Shown here: positions 53,165 to 61,813 of the stretch, one piece after another | How positions within the stretch are numbered: the stretch's first letter is position 1 | Layout: every line of letters starts with the position of its first letter | NCBI GenBank assembly: GCA_024579835.1 | Contig: CP102060.1 | Span: 2,579,558-2,643,557, forward strand | Length of the DNA: 64,000 nucleotides | Source of the DNA: Clostridiaceae bacterium HFYG-1003 | GTDB taxonomy: Bacteria > Bacillota > Clostridia > Clostridiales > Clostridiaceae | Direction of reading: 5' to 3' | Made by a program: the position numbers and the translations under genes | Notes under the pieces: generated by a model | Told to the model about the DNA's origin: nothing | What the model saw: the letters and a program-made list of their open reading frames with translations, nothing else | The model's database searches: none

Positions 53165-54591
53165 CTTTGGTTTTCCTCCGTAATGCTGACTCCCAGCTCG
53201 GCCAGAACCGTCCGGACGAAGGCGTCATCCGAATTGGTTTCCAGGACGAGATAATCCACGTCGGCCGGGGTAATATCCAGGACGTTCTTGCCCACCGTCT
53301 GATTCTTGATGGAGGAACGCCGCAATTTATTCAGGTCCAGATCTTCAATGAACAGCCTGCCGGCACTGGTCGGCAGCACGATGTTCTTGCCGGGAATCTC
53401 GTCCTTGGGGTCGCCGATCACCAGCTCAATGCCGTTTTCGCGGGCAAAGGTGAGCTGCGGGTTGATGTGCTTGCCGGCGCCGGTGTACTCGGTTTCCTGA
53501 ACCACGATGACCTGGTCTTCATCCAGCTCCTGGGCCAGGCAGAAAGCTGCGGCCAGGGAGGTGTTGCCCGCCGGTCCGCGTTCCAGCCCTTCCAGCTGGG
53601 CCAGGGCTTCCGTAATGAAGAACACGCTGCCCTGGCTCATGGTGACATAGCGGTCCATGTAGCGCAGCGGCCGGCCGGCCGAGCGCGGCACGTCGGAGCG
53701 GTCCGGGTTGGTGGTAAAGGGCACGCCGAAGCCGGTGTGGCCGGTGGTAAAGGACTTGAGGTTGAAGTCATTGTCGGATGCCATATGCAGCCCCGACAGG
53801 TCGACGGAGGCGCCCACGACCTGGGATTTTGCCCCGGCAGCCCGCAGGCCCCGGGCAGTTCCGGTGAGGTTTCCGCCGCCGGCGTTGGTGCACACGACGA
53901 CATCCGGGTCACGGCCGATCTTCTCCCGCATCTGCAGGGCCAGCTCGTAACCCAGGGTCTCCACGCCGGCGATGCCGAAGGGGGTGTAGAGCGAAGCGTT
54001 GAAGTAGCCCGTTTCCTCCAGCAGGAGCAGGAACTTGTAGAACAGCTCCGGTCCCACGGTCATCTGAATGACTTCGGCCCCGTAGGCTTCGCACTTTCTG
54101 GCTTTTTCGATGATCTCCGGCTGTCCCTTCTCATGGGAGTCGTAACACTCCTGGACGACAATGCAGTTCAATCCCCTCTTCGCTGCCTGACTGGCCACTG
54201 CCGCACCGTAATTTCCCGAGGTTGCCGTGATGACGCCGGAAAAGCCCAGGCGCTTCGCTTCATATACACTGGTGGCCGCCCGCCGGGCCTTGAAGGATCC
54301 GGACGGATTGGCCGCCTCATCCTTAACGAAAATGCGGGCGCCTTTGCCCGGCGCGGCGTATTTGCGCGCCAGCCGGGTCAGGTTGTGCAGTTCAAAGATG
54401 GGCGTATTGCCCACTCCGGTTTCATTCTGAATCTGGCGGATCTCCTCCAGGCTGTAGCCGGTCTCTTTCATCATCCGGTCATAGTCGAAGGCGATGCGGC
54501 CGTACTCGAACTGGGAGTAGTCGATGCCGACGGAGGTCTTCATGATGTCGTTCTTGCGCGCCAGAACGCTCTGGTAGCTGTTATCTTTCAT
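53161..54591 (-). CDS. ortB: 2-amino-4-oxopentanoate thiolase, beta subunit
   Basis: About 476 residues. It is a PLP fold-type II enzyme (threonine synthase-like) and contains DEAANPSGSFKARRA, where the Lys in SFKA is the PLP site, TSGNYGAAVASQAAKRG and TNAGGGNLTGTARGL (phosphate loop). With OrtA it cleaves 2-amino-4-oxopentanoate with CoA into acetyl-CoA and alanine. The start at 54591 is chosen for the AGGAGGGACAGG site. It overlaps the ortA stop by 11 bases. Confidence 0.96.
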   Translation of the reverse strand: MKDNSYQSVLARKNDIMKTSVGIDYSQFEYGRIAFDYDRMMKETGYSLEEIRQIQNETGVGNTPIFELHNLTRLARKYAAPGKGARIFVKDEAANPSGSFKARRAATSVYEAKRLGFSGVITATSGNYGAAVASQAAKRGLNCIVVQECYDSHEKGQPEIIEKARKCEAYGAEVIQMTVGPELFYKFLLLLEETGYFNASLYTPFGIAGVETLGYELALQMREKIGRDPDVVVCTNAGGGNLTGTARGLRAAGAKSQVVGASVDLSGLHMASDNDFNLKSFTTGHTGFGVPFTTNPDRSDVPRSAGRPLRYMDRYVTMSQGSVFFITEALAQLEGLERGPAGNTSLAAAFCLAQELDEDQVIVVQETEYTGAGKHINPQLTFARENGIELVIGDPKDEIPGKNIVLPTSAGRLFIEDLDLNKLRRSSIKNQTVGKNVLDITPADVDYLVLETNSDDAFVRTVLAELGVSITEENQR

Positions 54592-54916
54592 CCTGTCCCT
54601 CCTCCTTGCGCTGCGCTTCATATTCTTTCAGATCCGCCCGCAGGCTCCGTCCGATGTAGAGGAGCTCCGGGACGCACTTGCCGTAATTATGGTCATAGAA
54701 TGGCTCGATCTGGGTCAGTGTGCCGCTCTGGTGGCGTCCGATGTAGGTTTCCACCGTGACTTCGTCGCCGAGGGCTGCCGCTTCATCCAGCAGGAACCCC
54801 TTGGTCCACATCTGGATATCCGTGACCCGGGTATCCTCCGGCAGACTGCCGGTCCGCTGGGCGGCGGTCAGGATCACCGAATGGATCCGGACCCAGTCGC
54901 CTTTTTTCGCTGTCAT
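54581..54916 (-). CDS. ortA: 2-amino-4-oxopentanoate thiolase, alpha subunit
   Basis: 111 residues, starting MTAKKGDWVRIHSVIL, with TKGFLLDEAAALGDEVTVETY and HNYGKCVPELLYIGRSLR. It matches OrtA, the small partner of the thiolase. It lies between ord and ortB with overlapping or near-overlapping ends. Confidence 0.94.
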   Translation of the reverse strand: MTAKKGDWVRIHSVILTAAQRTGSLPEDTRVTDIQMWTKGFLLDEAAALGDEVTVETYIGRHQSGTLTQIEPFYDHNYGKCVPELLYIGRSLRADLKEYEAQRKEEGQDER

Positions 54917-54917
54917 T

Positions 54918-55970
54918 TTATTCCACCTCGATCAGTTCGCGGATATCTCCCATCATGGCTCTTGGTACCGGCAGGTCCAGCATGGTGCGCAGACCCGGCT
55001 TGGCATTGATGATGTGGGGGATCATGTTGACGCACATGGCGATGGTGCCGATGCCGCCGGGAACTTCCGGCGTGATGGCCATGTTGATGTCGGGCACGCC
55101 CTTGATGTTGATGTAGTCCCCAGTGTTGACGCCTTCCAGCTGGGGCTCAACCTGCTGCGGGTGGATCATGCTGATCTTGACTTCGCCGTCCACTTTTCCC
55201 TGGCCGCGCATGTCGACTCCGGCCATGTTGCCGGCTTTGACTTCAGCGTAGGGTGCCTTGCGGTCGACCTTGGAGATGATCGGGGTCATGCTCTGGGAAA
55301 CCGGTTCGGACAGCTTCCAGCCCAGGGCGTCCGCGATCATGTTGACGGATTCGCTGAATCCGACATGGCCGGCCAGAGTTCCGGTCTTGCTTCTTTCCTC
55401 GAATTCAGCCATGGTGATGCCCACGCCCTGCTCATGCATGACGACGGGTCCGAAGGGAGACAGGTTGTTGACCCGCTTGGCTTCCACGGAGTCCACCGAC
55501 TCGCAGGCGCCGGTCAGGCAGACCACCAGGAGATCCATGATGAGGCCGGGGTTGATGCCTGTGCCCAGGACAGACACGCCGTTGGCTTTGGCGATGCGGT
55601 CCATCTCTTTGGCCAGCTCCGGTTCCTGAGCCTGAGGATACGCCATTTCTTCCGCCGTGGAGATGACGTTGATCTTCTGCTCGAGAATGAACTTGATCCG
55701 GTCAAAGGCGGTGCGGGTGTAGGAATCCGTGCACAGCAGCACCACATCGGCCGCTTTCTCGGTGATGACTTCTTCCGGTGTTCCGATCACGATGTCATGG
55801 TCATACGGATTGGTCTTTTCCAGGAATTCAAACATGCTTTTTCCCAGTTTGTCGCCGCGGCCTGCCACCCCGACGATTTCAATTCCTTTCTTGGCCAGCA
55901 GCATCTCGGCCATGCCATTGCCCATGGCACCCAGTCCCCAGATGATGATCTTTACATTGTCCTGTCTCAT
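54918..55970 (-). CDS. ord: 2,4-diaminopentanoate dehydrogenase
   Basis: 350 residues. The N-terminal Rossmann motif IWGLGAMGNGMAEML binds NAD(P)H. The conserved catalytic-domain blocks include ISTAEEMAYP, GTGINPGLIMDLLV and VNMIPHIINAKPGLRTM. It oxidatively deaminates 2,4-diaminopentanoate to 2-amino-4-oxopentanoate, releasing ammonia. It is the first gene of the ornithine operon; a strong GGGGAGGATATG lies upstream. The order ord-ortA-ortB-oraS-oraE-mutL-like-orr matches the known clostridial ornithine fermentation gene cluster. Confidence 0.96.
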   Translation of the reverse strand: MRQDNVKIIIWGLGAMGNGMAEMLLAKKGIEIVGVAGRGDKLGKSMFEFLEKTNPYDHDIVIGTPEEVITEKAADVVLLCTDSYTRTAFDRIKFILEQKINVISTAEEMAYPQAQEPELAKEMDRIAKANGVSVLGTGINPGLIMDLLVVCLTGACESVDSVEAKRVNNLSPFGPVVMHEQGVGITMAEFEERSKTGTLAGHVGFSESVNMIADALGWKLSEPVSQSMTPIISKVDRKAPYAEVKAGNMAGVDMRGQGKVDGEVKISMIHPQQVEPQLEGVNTGDYINIKGVPDINMAITPEVPGGIGTIAMCVNMIPHIINAKPGLRTMLDLPVPRAMMGDIRELIEVE

Positions 55971-56340
55971 ATTTCATATCCTCCCCAAAATTATTTTGTT
56001 TTTAGACAGCAAAATCAGAATGCATAAAAGATAACTAAATGCATAAAACCCTTTTCACGGCCCGATTTTTACCGATCCATTCAAATTTGCACCATATATT
56101 ATACTTGAAACTCAAATTAAAATCTAAAAATTTAAAGGTCATATCTTGCCGATTCGATTCAAAATTTCATCCGGTACTAAAATTCCAATACTAAAATTCT
56201 GATTTTATTGAAATCCAGGAAAAAGACCCCTGTTTAATTTGCTGAAGTCTTGCCTGAGCAATTTGCGAAATCCTGTGGAAAACTTTATTCATTCCTGGTC
56301 ACCTTCCGCAAATGATTACATTTCGGGCTGAAAAAGGGCA
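55971..56340 (-). promoter_or_regulatory. leader and candidate promoter of the ornithine operon
   Basis: On the minus strand a perfect TATAAT is at 56103-56098, with a weak TTAGAT-like -35 about 18 bases upstream. The implied leader of about 120 bases to the ord start is AT-rich and unstructured. I looked for a cobalamin riboswitch and a sigma-54 (GG-N10-GC) promoter and saw neither. The rest of the 370-base gap, 56120-56340, has no gene. Confidence 0.45.
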
Positions 56341-56376
56341 AAAAAAAGAGCACCCCTTCTATACATCAGGGATGCA
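56341..56376 (-). terminator. terminator of the hydrolase/DedA operon
   Basis: On the minus strand GCATCCC pairs with GGGGTGC and is followed by TCTTTTTTTT. It lies about 65 bases after the hydrolase stop, before the ornithine operon leader. Confidence 0.75.
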
Positions 56377-56440
56377 AGTTTATGCTTGAAGACTTGGGAG
56401 AGTTGACAAAACAACCCGATCTAAGGATTCGGACCCGGAC

Positions 56441-57187
56441 TCAGGGACAGTCCAGAAGTTCCCGGGCGGCGCTTTCGACGCCCGCGAACAGTCCGGCGAT
56501 GCCCGAGGGGGTATCAAACCCGTGATCGGTCCCGGGCAGCCGCGTCAGTCGGGCGTCCTGCGGACAGCGGACGAATTCCTCCGAAACCGCCAGCGGCACC
56601 GAAGCATCGGCGGATCCGTGGAAAAAGCGCACCGGCAGCTTCAAATCGCTCAGCAGCGCAGCAAAGTCACAGGCCAGACACTCGTCCAGGAAGGCGCGGC
56701 CCACGGCCAGATTGCCATGCCACAGCGTCCCGGATTCGTCATAGCGCTCGCGGTACTTCTCCGCGTAGCGGAACGCCGGCGCGAAAAGGATCAGGCCCCG
56801 CAGGTCTGACTGCCGCCGCTGCGCCACCAGGGTGGCGACGCAGCCCCCCATGGACATGCCCAGGAGGAGCATCCGGTCTGGATCAATGGCCGCCTGTGAC
56901 CGGGCCCAGTCCAGAATCCGTTCGCCCTGGCGCGCCTGATCCGACAGGGCAGTGTCGTAAAACTCGCCGTCAGATTCCCCGGAGCCGAGGAAGGACAGCC
57001 GCAGCACGGCGATGCCCGAGGCGGCCAGGTGCCGGCCCAGCCGGGCCAGGAGAAACTTGTGTTCCGTACAGTCTCCGGTAAAGCCATGGAAGGCTATCAC
57101 GGCCGGATGCGGTCCCTCACCCTCCGGGAGATCCAGATAACCGCGCAGCGTGCCGCCGGGCATCGTCAGTTCAATGTGGCGCTTCAA
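56441..57187 (-). CDS. alpha/beta hydrolase (cinnamoyl-esterase/ dienelactone-hydrolase-like)
   Basis: 248 residues. HGFTGD is the oxyanion-hole region (about residue 34), the nucleophile elbow is LGMSMGGCVA with Ser at about residue 115, and the catalytic His is in GTDHGF near the C-terminus, with Asp in the GSADASVP loop. This is the S9/Est-like branch typical of cytosolic esterases. The substrate is unknown. It overlaps the DedA gene by 4 bases and is followed by a terminator. Confidence 0.88.
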   Translation of the reverse strand: MKRHIELTMPGGTLRGYLDLPEGEGPHPAVIAFHGFTGDCTEHKFLLARLGRHLAASGIAVLRLSFLGSGESDGEFYDTALSDQARQGERILDWARSQAAIDPDRMLLLGMSMGGCVATLVAQRRQSDLRGLILFAPAFRYAEKYRERYDESGTLWHGNLAVGRAFLDECLACDFAALLSDLKLPVRFFHGSADASVPLAVSEEFVRCPQDARLTRLPGTDHGFDTPSGIAGLFAGVESAARELLDCP

Positions 57188-57810
57188 TTCTCAGCCCTGC
57201 TCCGGCGAAAACGGCGAATGATGCGCCAGGCAAGCCAGAGCGCCACGGCCACGGCCATGACCCGGACAAAGATACTGGAATAGGCAGAGAAGATTTCCTT
57301 GTATTCATTCCAGCCCTGGCCGGCAAAATGACCCAGCAGAACCAGAACGGTATTCCAGATGGTGGAACCGATGAGGGTCAGAACCAGGAAGGGACCCACT
57401 TTCATCCGGGTAATGCCGGCCGGAATGGAGATCAGGCTTCGGATCAGCGGAATGAACCGGCACAGGAAAATGGCCGCGGAGCCCTTCTTCTGGAACCATT
57501 CCGTGGTTTTCACCAGATCATGGGGGGTCAGGCCCAGGAGATCGCCGATGCGGCCCTGGAAGAAACGCTGAATCCCGTGCATACCCAGTTCATAGCCCAG
57601 GAAGTAGAGCACGACGGCCCCGACCATGGATCCGGCGGTGGCCGCGACAATGGTCAGAGGGACATTCAGTCCGGCGGATACGGTCATAAAGCCGCCGAAC
57701 AACAGAATCACCTCCGAAGGGATGGGGGGAAAGAGGTTCTCGATGAAGATCAGAAGAAAGATCCCCAGGTATCCATATTGCTGCATGATTTCTTGTACAA
57801 ACTTTTCCAA
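57184..57810 (-). CDS. DedA-family membrane protein
   Basis: 208 residues. The DedA (SNARE-associated/UndP flippase-like) hallmarks are IENLFPPIPSEVILLFGG, AGSMVGAVVLYFLGYELG, and the FIPLIRSLISIPAGITRM signature. These proteins recycle undecaprenyl phosphate or related lipids. The start at 57810 sits at the edge of a striking tandem-repeat leader (57840-57985). The promoter must lie in or beyond that array. Confidence 0.93.
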   Translation of the reverse strand: MEKFVQEIMQQYGYLGIFLLIFIENLFPPIPSEVILLFGGFMTVSAGLNVPLTIVAATAGSMVGAVVLYFLGYELGMHGIQRFFQGRIGDLLGLTPHDLVKTTEWFQKKGSAAIFLCRFIPLIRSLISIPAGITRMKVGPFLVLTLIGSTIWNTVLVLLGHFAGQGWNEYKEIFSAYSSIFVRVMAVAVALWLAWRIIRRFRRSRAEN

Positions 57811-57839
57811 AACGACTCCTATCTGTTGCAGATGCTTTC

Positions 57840-57978
57840 ATTTCTGTTTATTTCAGTATGGTTATTTCTGTCTATTTCAGTTTGGTTATTTCTGCTGGTT
57901 ATTTCTGTCTATTTCAGTTTGGTTATTTCTGCTGGTTATTTCTGCTGGTCATTTCTGCTGGTCATTTCTGCTGGCTAA
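57840..57978. repeat. composite tandem array of ATTTCWG units (13-nt and 24-nt) in the DedA leader
   Basis: Eleven ATTTCTG/ATTTCAG heptamers start at 57840, 57850, 57864, 57874, 57888, 57901, 57911, 57925, 57938, 57951 and 57964. Their spacing alternates 10/14 (a 24-nt unit with ATTTCTG...ATTTCAG) and then settles to 13 nt (ATTTCTGCTGGTY). The array ends about 75 bases before the UbiA gene end and starts 30 bases upstream of the DedA start. It is not a CRISPR array: units are too short and contiguous. Confidence 0.9.
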
Positions 57979-58053
57979 AACAGTTGATTCCAGTTGGCTG
58001 ACGCAGGTAGTTCAGCCAAATCAGTTTATCAGCTATGTTCCGGGTTACAGATT

Positions 58054-58971
58054 CTAAAAAACGAGGCGGCTGATCAGAACCAGGATGAGGCCGGCGCCGA
58101 TCAGGTTGAGATTGTGCACCGCCAGGGGAAAGGTTGTGGTCTTGTCCGGGGCCGCGCTGAAGCGGCGGGCCCGGCGGAAGACCAGCCCGTAGACCGGAGC
58201 CATGAAGAGTGCCTGAGCCGGCAGAGCCCGGACCAGAACAGCGGTCAGAATGGCCAGAGCGCCGGCCAGATAGGACAGATTGAACAGCACCAGCGCATCG
58301 CTGCGGCCGATGAGCACCGGCAGCGTATAGCGCCTCTCGCTCAGATCCTTTGCCAGATCGCTGATGTTGTTGGCCAGCATGACGTTGCCGATGGCGGTAA
58401 CCAGGGGCAGACTGACCAGCAGGATCTCGCCCAGGCGCTCCAGGTCAAGTTCCAGGGTGAAGCGGGTGCCAAAGACATAGGCCCGGAAAGGTTCCCCGCC
58501 CAGATGGATGTGGCAGGCCAGGAACACAATGACGAAGCCCATGAAGAAGGCGGATACCGCCTCCCCCAGCGGGGTGCGCTGAATGGGCAGCGGTCCGGCG
58601 GAATAAAGGATCGCCGCGGCAAAGGAGACAACGCCCCAGAACCAGACGATGGGCCCGGTGCGCCACGCCAGCCAGCCGCCGCAGACCACGGCGGCCGCCA
58701 GCAGCGTCGCCAGCAGGAATTTAACGCCGGATTTGGAGTATTTCATGTGATCGAGGCGGAACACGCTGTAGGGTGTTCGAACCTCCGACAGGTGATTCAG
58801 AATGGTAGCGGACAAATCAATGCAGACCAGCGACACCAGCATCAGGAGGGCATTGAGCCGGTCAAAGCGCTCATACTGAGTCAGGGCGTACAGCGTACCG
58901 ACCAGATAGGGCAGGAGACTGGCCGTTTTGGTCCGGATTTCAACCAGGTGAAAAAATTCAGCCGCTTTCAT
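58054..58971 (-). CDS. UbiA-family prenyltransferase (MenA-like), atypical first motif
   Basis: 305 residues with about eight or nine helices. The second Asp-rich motif is intact: NNISDLAKDLSERRYTLP at about residues 195-212. The first motif, normally NDxxDxxxD, reads NHLSEVRTP here, so the canonical aspartates are missing or altered. The MenA/UbiA fold is otherwise clear. Such enzymes prenylate aromatic quinone precursors. No other menaquinone genes are visible, so the acceptor is unclear; anaerobic Firmicutes also use demethylmenaquinone in extracellular electron transfer. The gene is 8 bases before the next gene on the same strand. Confidence 0.8.
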   Translation of the reverse strand: MKAAEFFHLVEIRTKTASLLPYLVGTLYALTQYERFDRLNALLMLVSLVCIDLSATILNHLSEVRTPYSVFRLDHMKYSKSGVKFLLATLLAAAVVCGGWLAWRTGPIVWFWGVVSFAAAILYSAGPLPIQRTPLGEAVSAFFMGFVIVFLACHIHLGGEPFRAYVFGTRFTLELDLERLGEILLVSLPLVTAIGNVMLANNISDLAKDLSERRYTLPVLIGRSDALVLFNLSYLAGALAILTAVLVRALPAQALFMAPVYGLVFRRARRFSAAPDKTTTFPLAVHNLNLIGAGLILVLISRLVF

Positions 58972-58978
58972 AAAGCTC

Positions 58979-59929
58979 CTAGTATTTCCGGTCGGGATCG
59001 ATCCGGTTGGTCATGGGCTGGCCGTGCCGGAGTTCTTCCAGATTAGCCCGGAACAGCGCGAAGGACCGGGTGGCGTAATGCGGGGTCGGCCCGGCGGTGT
59101 GAGGCGTCAGGAACACATTGGGCAGATCCCAGAGCGGAGACTCCTGGGGCAGGGGCTCCACTTCGAAAACATCCAGGTAGGCGCCGCGCAGCTCGCCATT
59201 TTGCAGTGCCTCAACCAGTTCGGCTTCCCGGACGGTGTTGCCCCGGCCCACGTTCATGAAGACGGCGGTCCGGTCCATGGCCTGGAATTCCCGCCGGCCC
59301 ATCAGACCGATGGTCTCATCGGTGGCGGGTACCACCAGACAGACATAATCCTTGCCCGGAAGCACGCGGTGAAGCTCGCGCACGGTCACCATTTCATCGA
59401 AGTTCACCGGGATCTCACGGCCCTCCTGCCAGCGCACGCCGGTGACCTTCATGTCAAAGGCCTTGGCCTTGCAGGCGATTTCCCGCCCGATCTGACCGGC
59501 GCCGATAATCAGCAGTTGTTTTCCCGTCAGTTCATCCAGACGATAGGTCTGCCAGACCCGGGCCGCCTGATCCTTCGTCGCCTGCAGCAGGTTGCGCGAG
59601 AACAGGATCATGGCTCCCAGCACCTGTTCGGCGATATTGGTTTTATGGACCCCAGAGGTATTGGTCAGCACAACGCTCTTTTCCTTCAACAGCTCCATCG
59701 GGTACATGTCGACTCCGGCAGAATACGAAAAGATCCACTTCAGATGCGGCATCTGACGGATGACTTCCGCATCCGGCTTCCCCGTATTCAAAATGATCTC
59801 CACTTCATCCTTCACCGGCAGAAGCTCTTCATAACGTTCGGCATAAACGACCGGTTCATTCACTCCGGCCAGTTCAGCCTCCGCCACTTCCCGTCTGAGC
59901 CAGCCCTGGGCCAGTATTACTGCGATCAT
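58979..59929 (-). CDS. D-2-hydroxyacid dehydrogenase family protein
   Basis: 316 residues. The NAD-binding motif is LIIGAGQIGREIACKAKAF, with Arg in NVGRGNTV, catalytic Glu in DVFEVEPLP, and His in TPHTAGPTPHY. The cofactor-binding domain matches the phosphoglycerate/glyoxylate/D-lactate dehydrogenase superfamily. The substrate is not evident. The start at 59929 has GGAGGACATACC; the longer frame to 60184 spans a tandem-repeat region and is rejected. It seems to be followed directly by the UbiA gene in one operon. Confidence 0.88.
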   Translation of the reverse strand: MIAVILAQGWLRREVAEAELAGVNEPVVYAERYEELLPVKDEVEIILNTGKPDAEVIRQMPHLKWIFSYSAGVDMYPMELLKEKSVVLTNTSGVHKTNIAEQVLGAMILFSRNLLQATKDQAARVWQTYRLDELTGKQLLIIGAGQIGREIACKAKAFDMKVTGVRWQEGREIPVNFDEMVTVRELHRVLPGKDYVCLVVPATDETIGLMGRREFQAMDRTAVFMNVGRGNTVREAELVEALQNGELRGAYLDVFEVEPLPQESPLWDLPNVFLTPHTAGPTPHYATRSFALFRANLEELRHGQPMTNRIDPDRKY

Positions 59930-60016
59930 AGGTATGTCCTCCTCGACTGTATGTTTTATCGGTTGTTCGAACGATTTGATTCGCACTGTTTCTCGATTGA
60001 TGTACCAGTTGATCCT

Positions 60017-60096
60017 GGAATGATTGTGTTCCAAAATGATTGCGTACCGGAATGATTGTGTTCCAGTATGATTGCATAGCGAAATGTTTAAGTTTC
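60017..60096. repeat. 16-nt tandem repeat, five units, upstream of the hydroxyacid dehydrogenase gene
   Basis: Five 16-nt units at 60017, 60033, 60049, 60065 and 60081 share ATGATTG as the core: GGAATGATTGTGTTCC, AAAATGATTGCGTACC, then variants. Two units are identical (60017 and 60049). The array lies about 90 bases upstream of the start, so it may contain the promoter or a binding array. Confidence 0.85.
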
Positions 60097-60152
60097 GGAA
60101 TGACGTCAATATCGGAACTGGTGAACCCCGGAACCACTTCGCATTGGATTCA

Positions 60153-60206
60153 ATCATTAAATGAAGAAATAGACCTTCCATCATTAAATGAAGAAACAGA
60201 CCATCT
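60153..60206. repeat. 27-nt direct repeat, two copies
   Basis: ATCATTAAATGAAGAAA...AGACC occurs at 60153-60179 and 60180-60206 with a few changes. It is the next repeat along from the 16-nt array in the same spacer. Confidence 0.8.
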
Positions 60207-60513
60207 ATTCTATGATACCATCAAAAAAGCTGTGATTTGTTAATAACATTTGACATTATCCCGTCCGTGACTGCAGCGCGGCGCAAAATCCGGGCAGGTC
60301 CTTGCGATCCATGTCTTATGCTGCCGGAACGGTGAAGACATGGAGAGGCTGGCAGCCGGCAGTTTTTTTCAACGACTCTATTATCAGGGGGCTGCTTTAA
60401 AATGGGGTTAATGTTTGGCTGGTAAGATGACACGTAATAACGTGCCGGGCACTGTCGATCCGGCTGCCTCAGAGTCCGAGGACTCTGAACACACTATGCG
60501 AGGGAGTTGCGCC

Positions 60514-61776
60514 ATGAACCATCTGCTGAAACAAGCTTTATCCGAAAAAGGTTTTTTTGACACCAACGGAATCTATTCCAAATTTGTCGGAACCCGACTT
60601 TATGAAGTCAATGAAGAGAAGGGACGGACCTGGATTGAAACCTCCTTTGACGGGCCCGAACCGGCCAAAAATGAGCTGCTGGACCACATTGAATCGCTGG
60701 CGTCGCGGTACGCGCTGACCCAGGCCAAAATCCGCGGCCGCCGGGTCTATGTCGATCTGACCGCACCCACCGCCGATCCCAGGCTGGAAGCCACGCGCCT
60801 CGACTTTCTGACCCAGAGCCTGGAATCCGGTATCCAGCGGATCGAAGCCGCGGTTCAGCCCCAAAATCCCTGGCTGGCTGCTGAAACCGGACGTCCGGCC
60901 GCCCGTGCTGGGAACGATCCGTCAGCTTCAGCAGTGCCGGATTCGAAAAGAACCCGGCCGGCAGAGCCGACTTTCCCGCCGGAAGCTGTTATGACCTCCA
61001 TGGAAGAAATGATCGGGGCGGATGACATTGAGCCGGTTGCGGAAGGTCTGGCAGATTCTGAATACCGGTCGAAGACCAATGACCGGAGAGTCGAAGCAGA
61101 TCTGACAGAGGCTGTTGATCTGACGGAGTCTGATGACCTGACGGACGCGGCGGACCTGACCGACCCGGATGATCTGACGGACGAAGAAGAAGAGCATTAT
61201 TATGACATTCCCGCCGCAAAACCGGTGTCACAGCCGGTCCGCCCATCGAGCCAGAAGACCCGGGAAAGCCGCTCCCGGGCGGCCTATGTCAGGCCGGAGG
61301 AGAACCCCAATCACGGCGACTTTCCCAAAGGGGTCGTAACCGGCCTGATCGACCGGAGCTTTTCCGCGGCTGGTTTCATCGGCGCAATTCTGGGGGCAAT
61401 CCTGGGTGCCGTGCTCATGGCCGGTGTCCATGTCATGGGCGTGCCGGCTCAGCCCGTCGGATTTGCCATCCCCTTCCTGGTCATTGGGATCTACCGGGTC
61501 ATGGCCGGAAACCAGATGCCCATCGGTCTGGGCATCCTCCTGGTCCTGGCTTCACTGCTGCTGGGAAGCGTCCTGATCTCCGCCGCGGAAGTTCTGCAGC
61601 AGGTCAACGTGGGCCTTCTGGAAGCCCTGGGGCAGGGTCTGGCCGCGCACTACGACAACAGCCGGTTCTACGTCGCCAATGTCTGGTTGAAGATCGGTCT
61701 CTCCCTGATTGCCGCATCCATTCCCTCCATGCTGCTGCTGGCCGGCGGCAAGCGCAAAGTTCAGTACAGCAAGTAA
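60514..61776 (+). CDS. membrane protein with an internal six-residue repeat linker
   Basis: 420 residues. The N-terminal about 110 residues look like a folded soluble domain (NGIYSKFVGTRLYEVNEEKGRTWIETSF). A low-complexity acidic linker follows that contains five repeats of DLT[ED]xx at about residues 196-225, encoded by a 18-nt tandem array at 61099-61188. The C-terminal half has four helices (FIGAILGAILGAVLMAGV, GFAIPFLVIGIYRVM, ILLVLASLLLGSVLI, IGLSLIAASIPSMLLL). The start at 60514 has GCGAGGGAG; an ATG at 60415 is less likely. Family not recognised. An 8-bp hairpin (60469-60488) lies just upstream. Confidence 0.7.
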   Translation: MNHLLKQALSEKGFFDTNGIYSKFVGTRLYEVNEEKGRTWIETSFDGPEPAKNELLDHIESLASRYALTQAKIRGRRVYVDLTAPTADPRLEATRLDFLTQSLESGIQRIEAAVQPQNPWLAAETGRPAARAGNDPSASAVPDSKRTRPAEPTFPPEAVMTSMEEMIGADDIEPVAEGLADSEYRSKTNDRRVEADLTEAVDLTESDDLTDAADLTDPDDLTDEEEEHYYDIPAAKPVSQPVRPSSQKTRESRSRAAYVRPEENPNHGDFPKGVVTGLIDRSFSAAGFIGAILGAILGAVLMAGVHVMGVPAQPVGFAIPFLVIGIYRVMAGNQMPIGLGILLVLASLLLGSVLISAAEVLQQVNVGLLEALGQGLAAHYDNSRFYVANVWLKIGLSLIAASIPSMLLLAGGKRKVQYSK

Positions 61777-61813
61777 ACCATTAATTGAAAACGAACCAAT
61801 TTCCATTATTAGA

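Noticed and set aside
55971-56340. Cobalamin riboswitch or sigma-54 promoter in front of the ornithine operon
   Set aside because: The conserved cobalamin (B12 box) sequence and a GG-N10-GC pair were looked for on the minus strand and not found; a TATAAT box is present instead.
57840-57978. CRISPR array
   Set aside because: Units are 10-24 nt and contiguous, with no 25-40 nt repeats separated by unique spacers, and no cas genes are present. The same reasoning applies to the arrays at 60017, 63608 and 44860.
59930-60184. Longer N-terminus of the D-2-hydroxyacid dehydrogenase
   Set aside because: The extension is coded by the 16-nt tandem repeat and is not homologous to the family; the ATG at 59929 has a strong Shine-Dalgarno.
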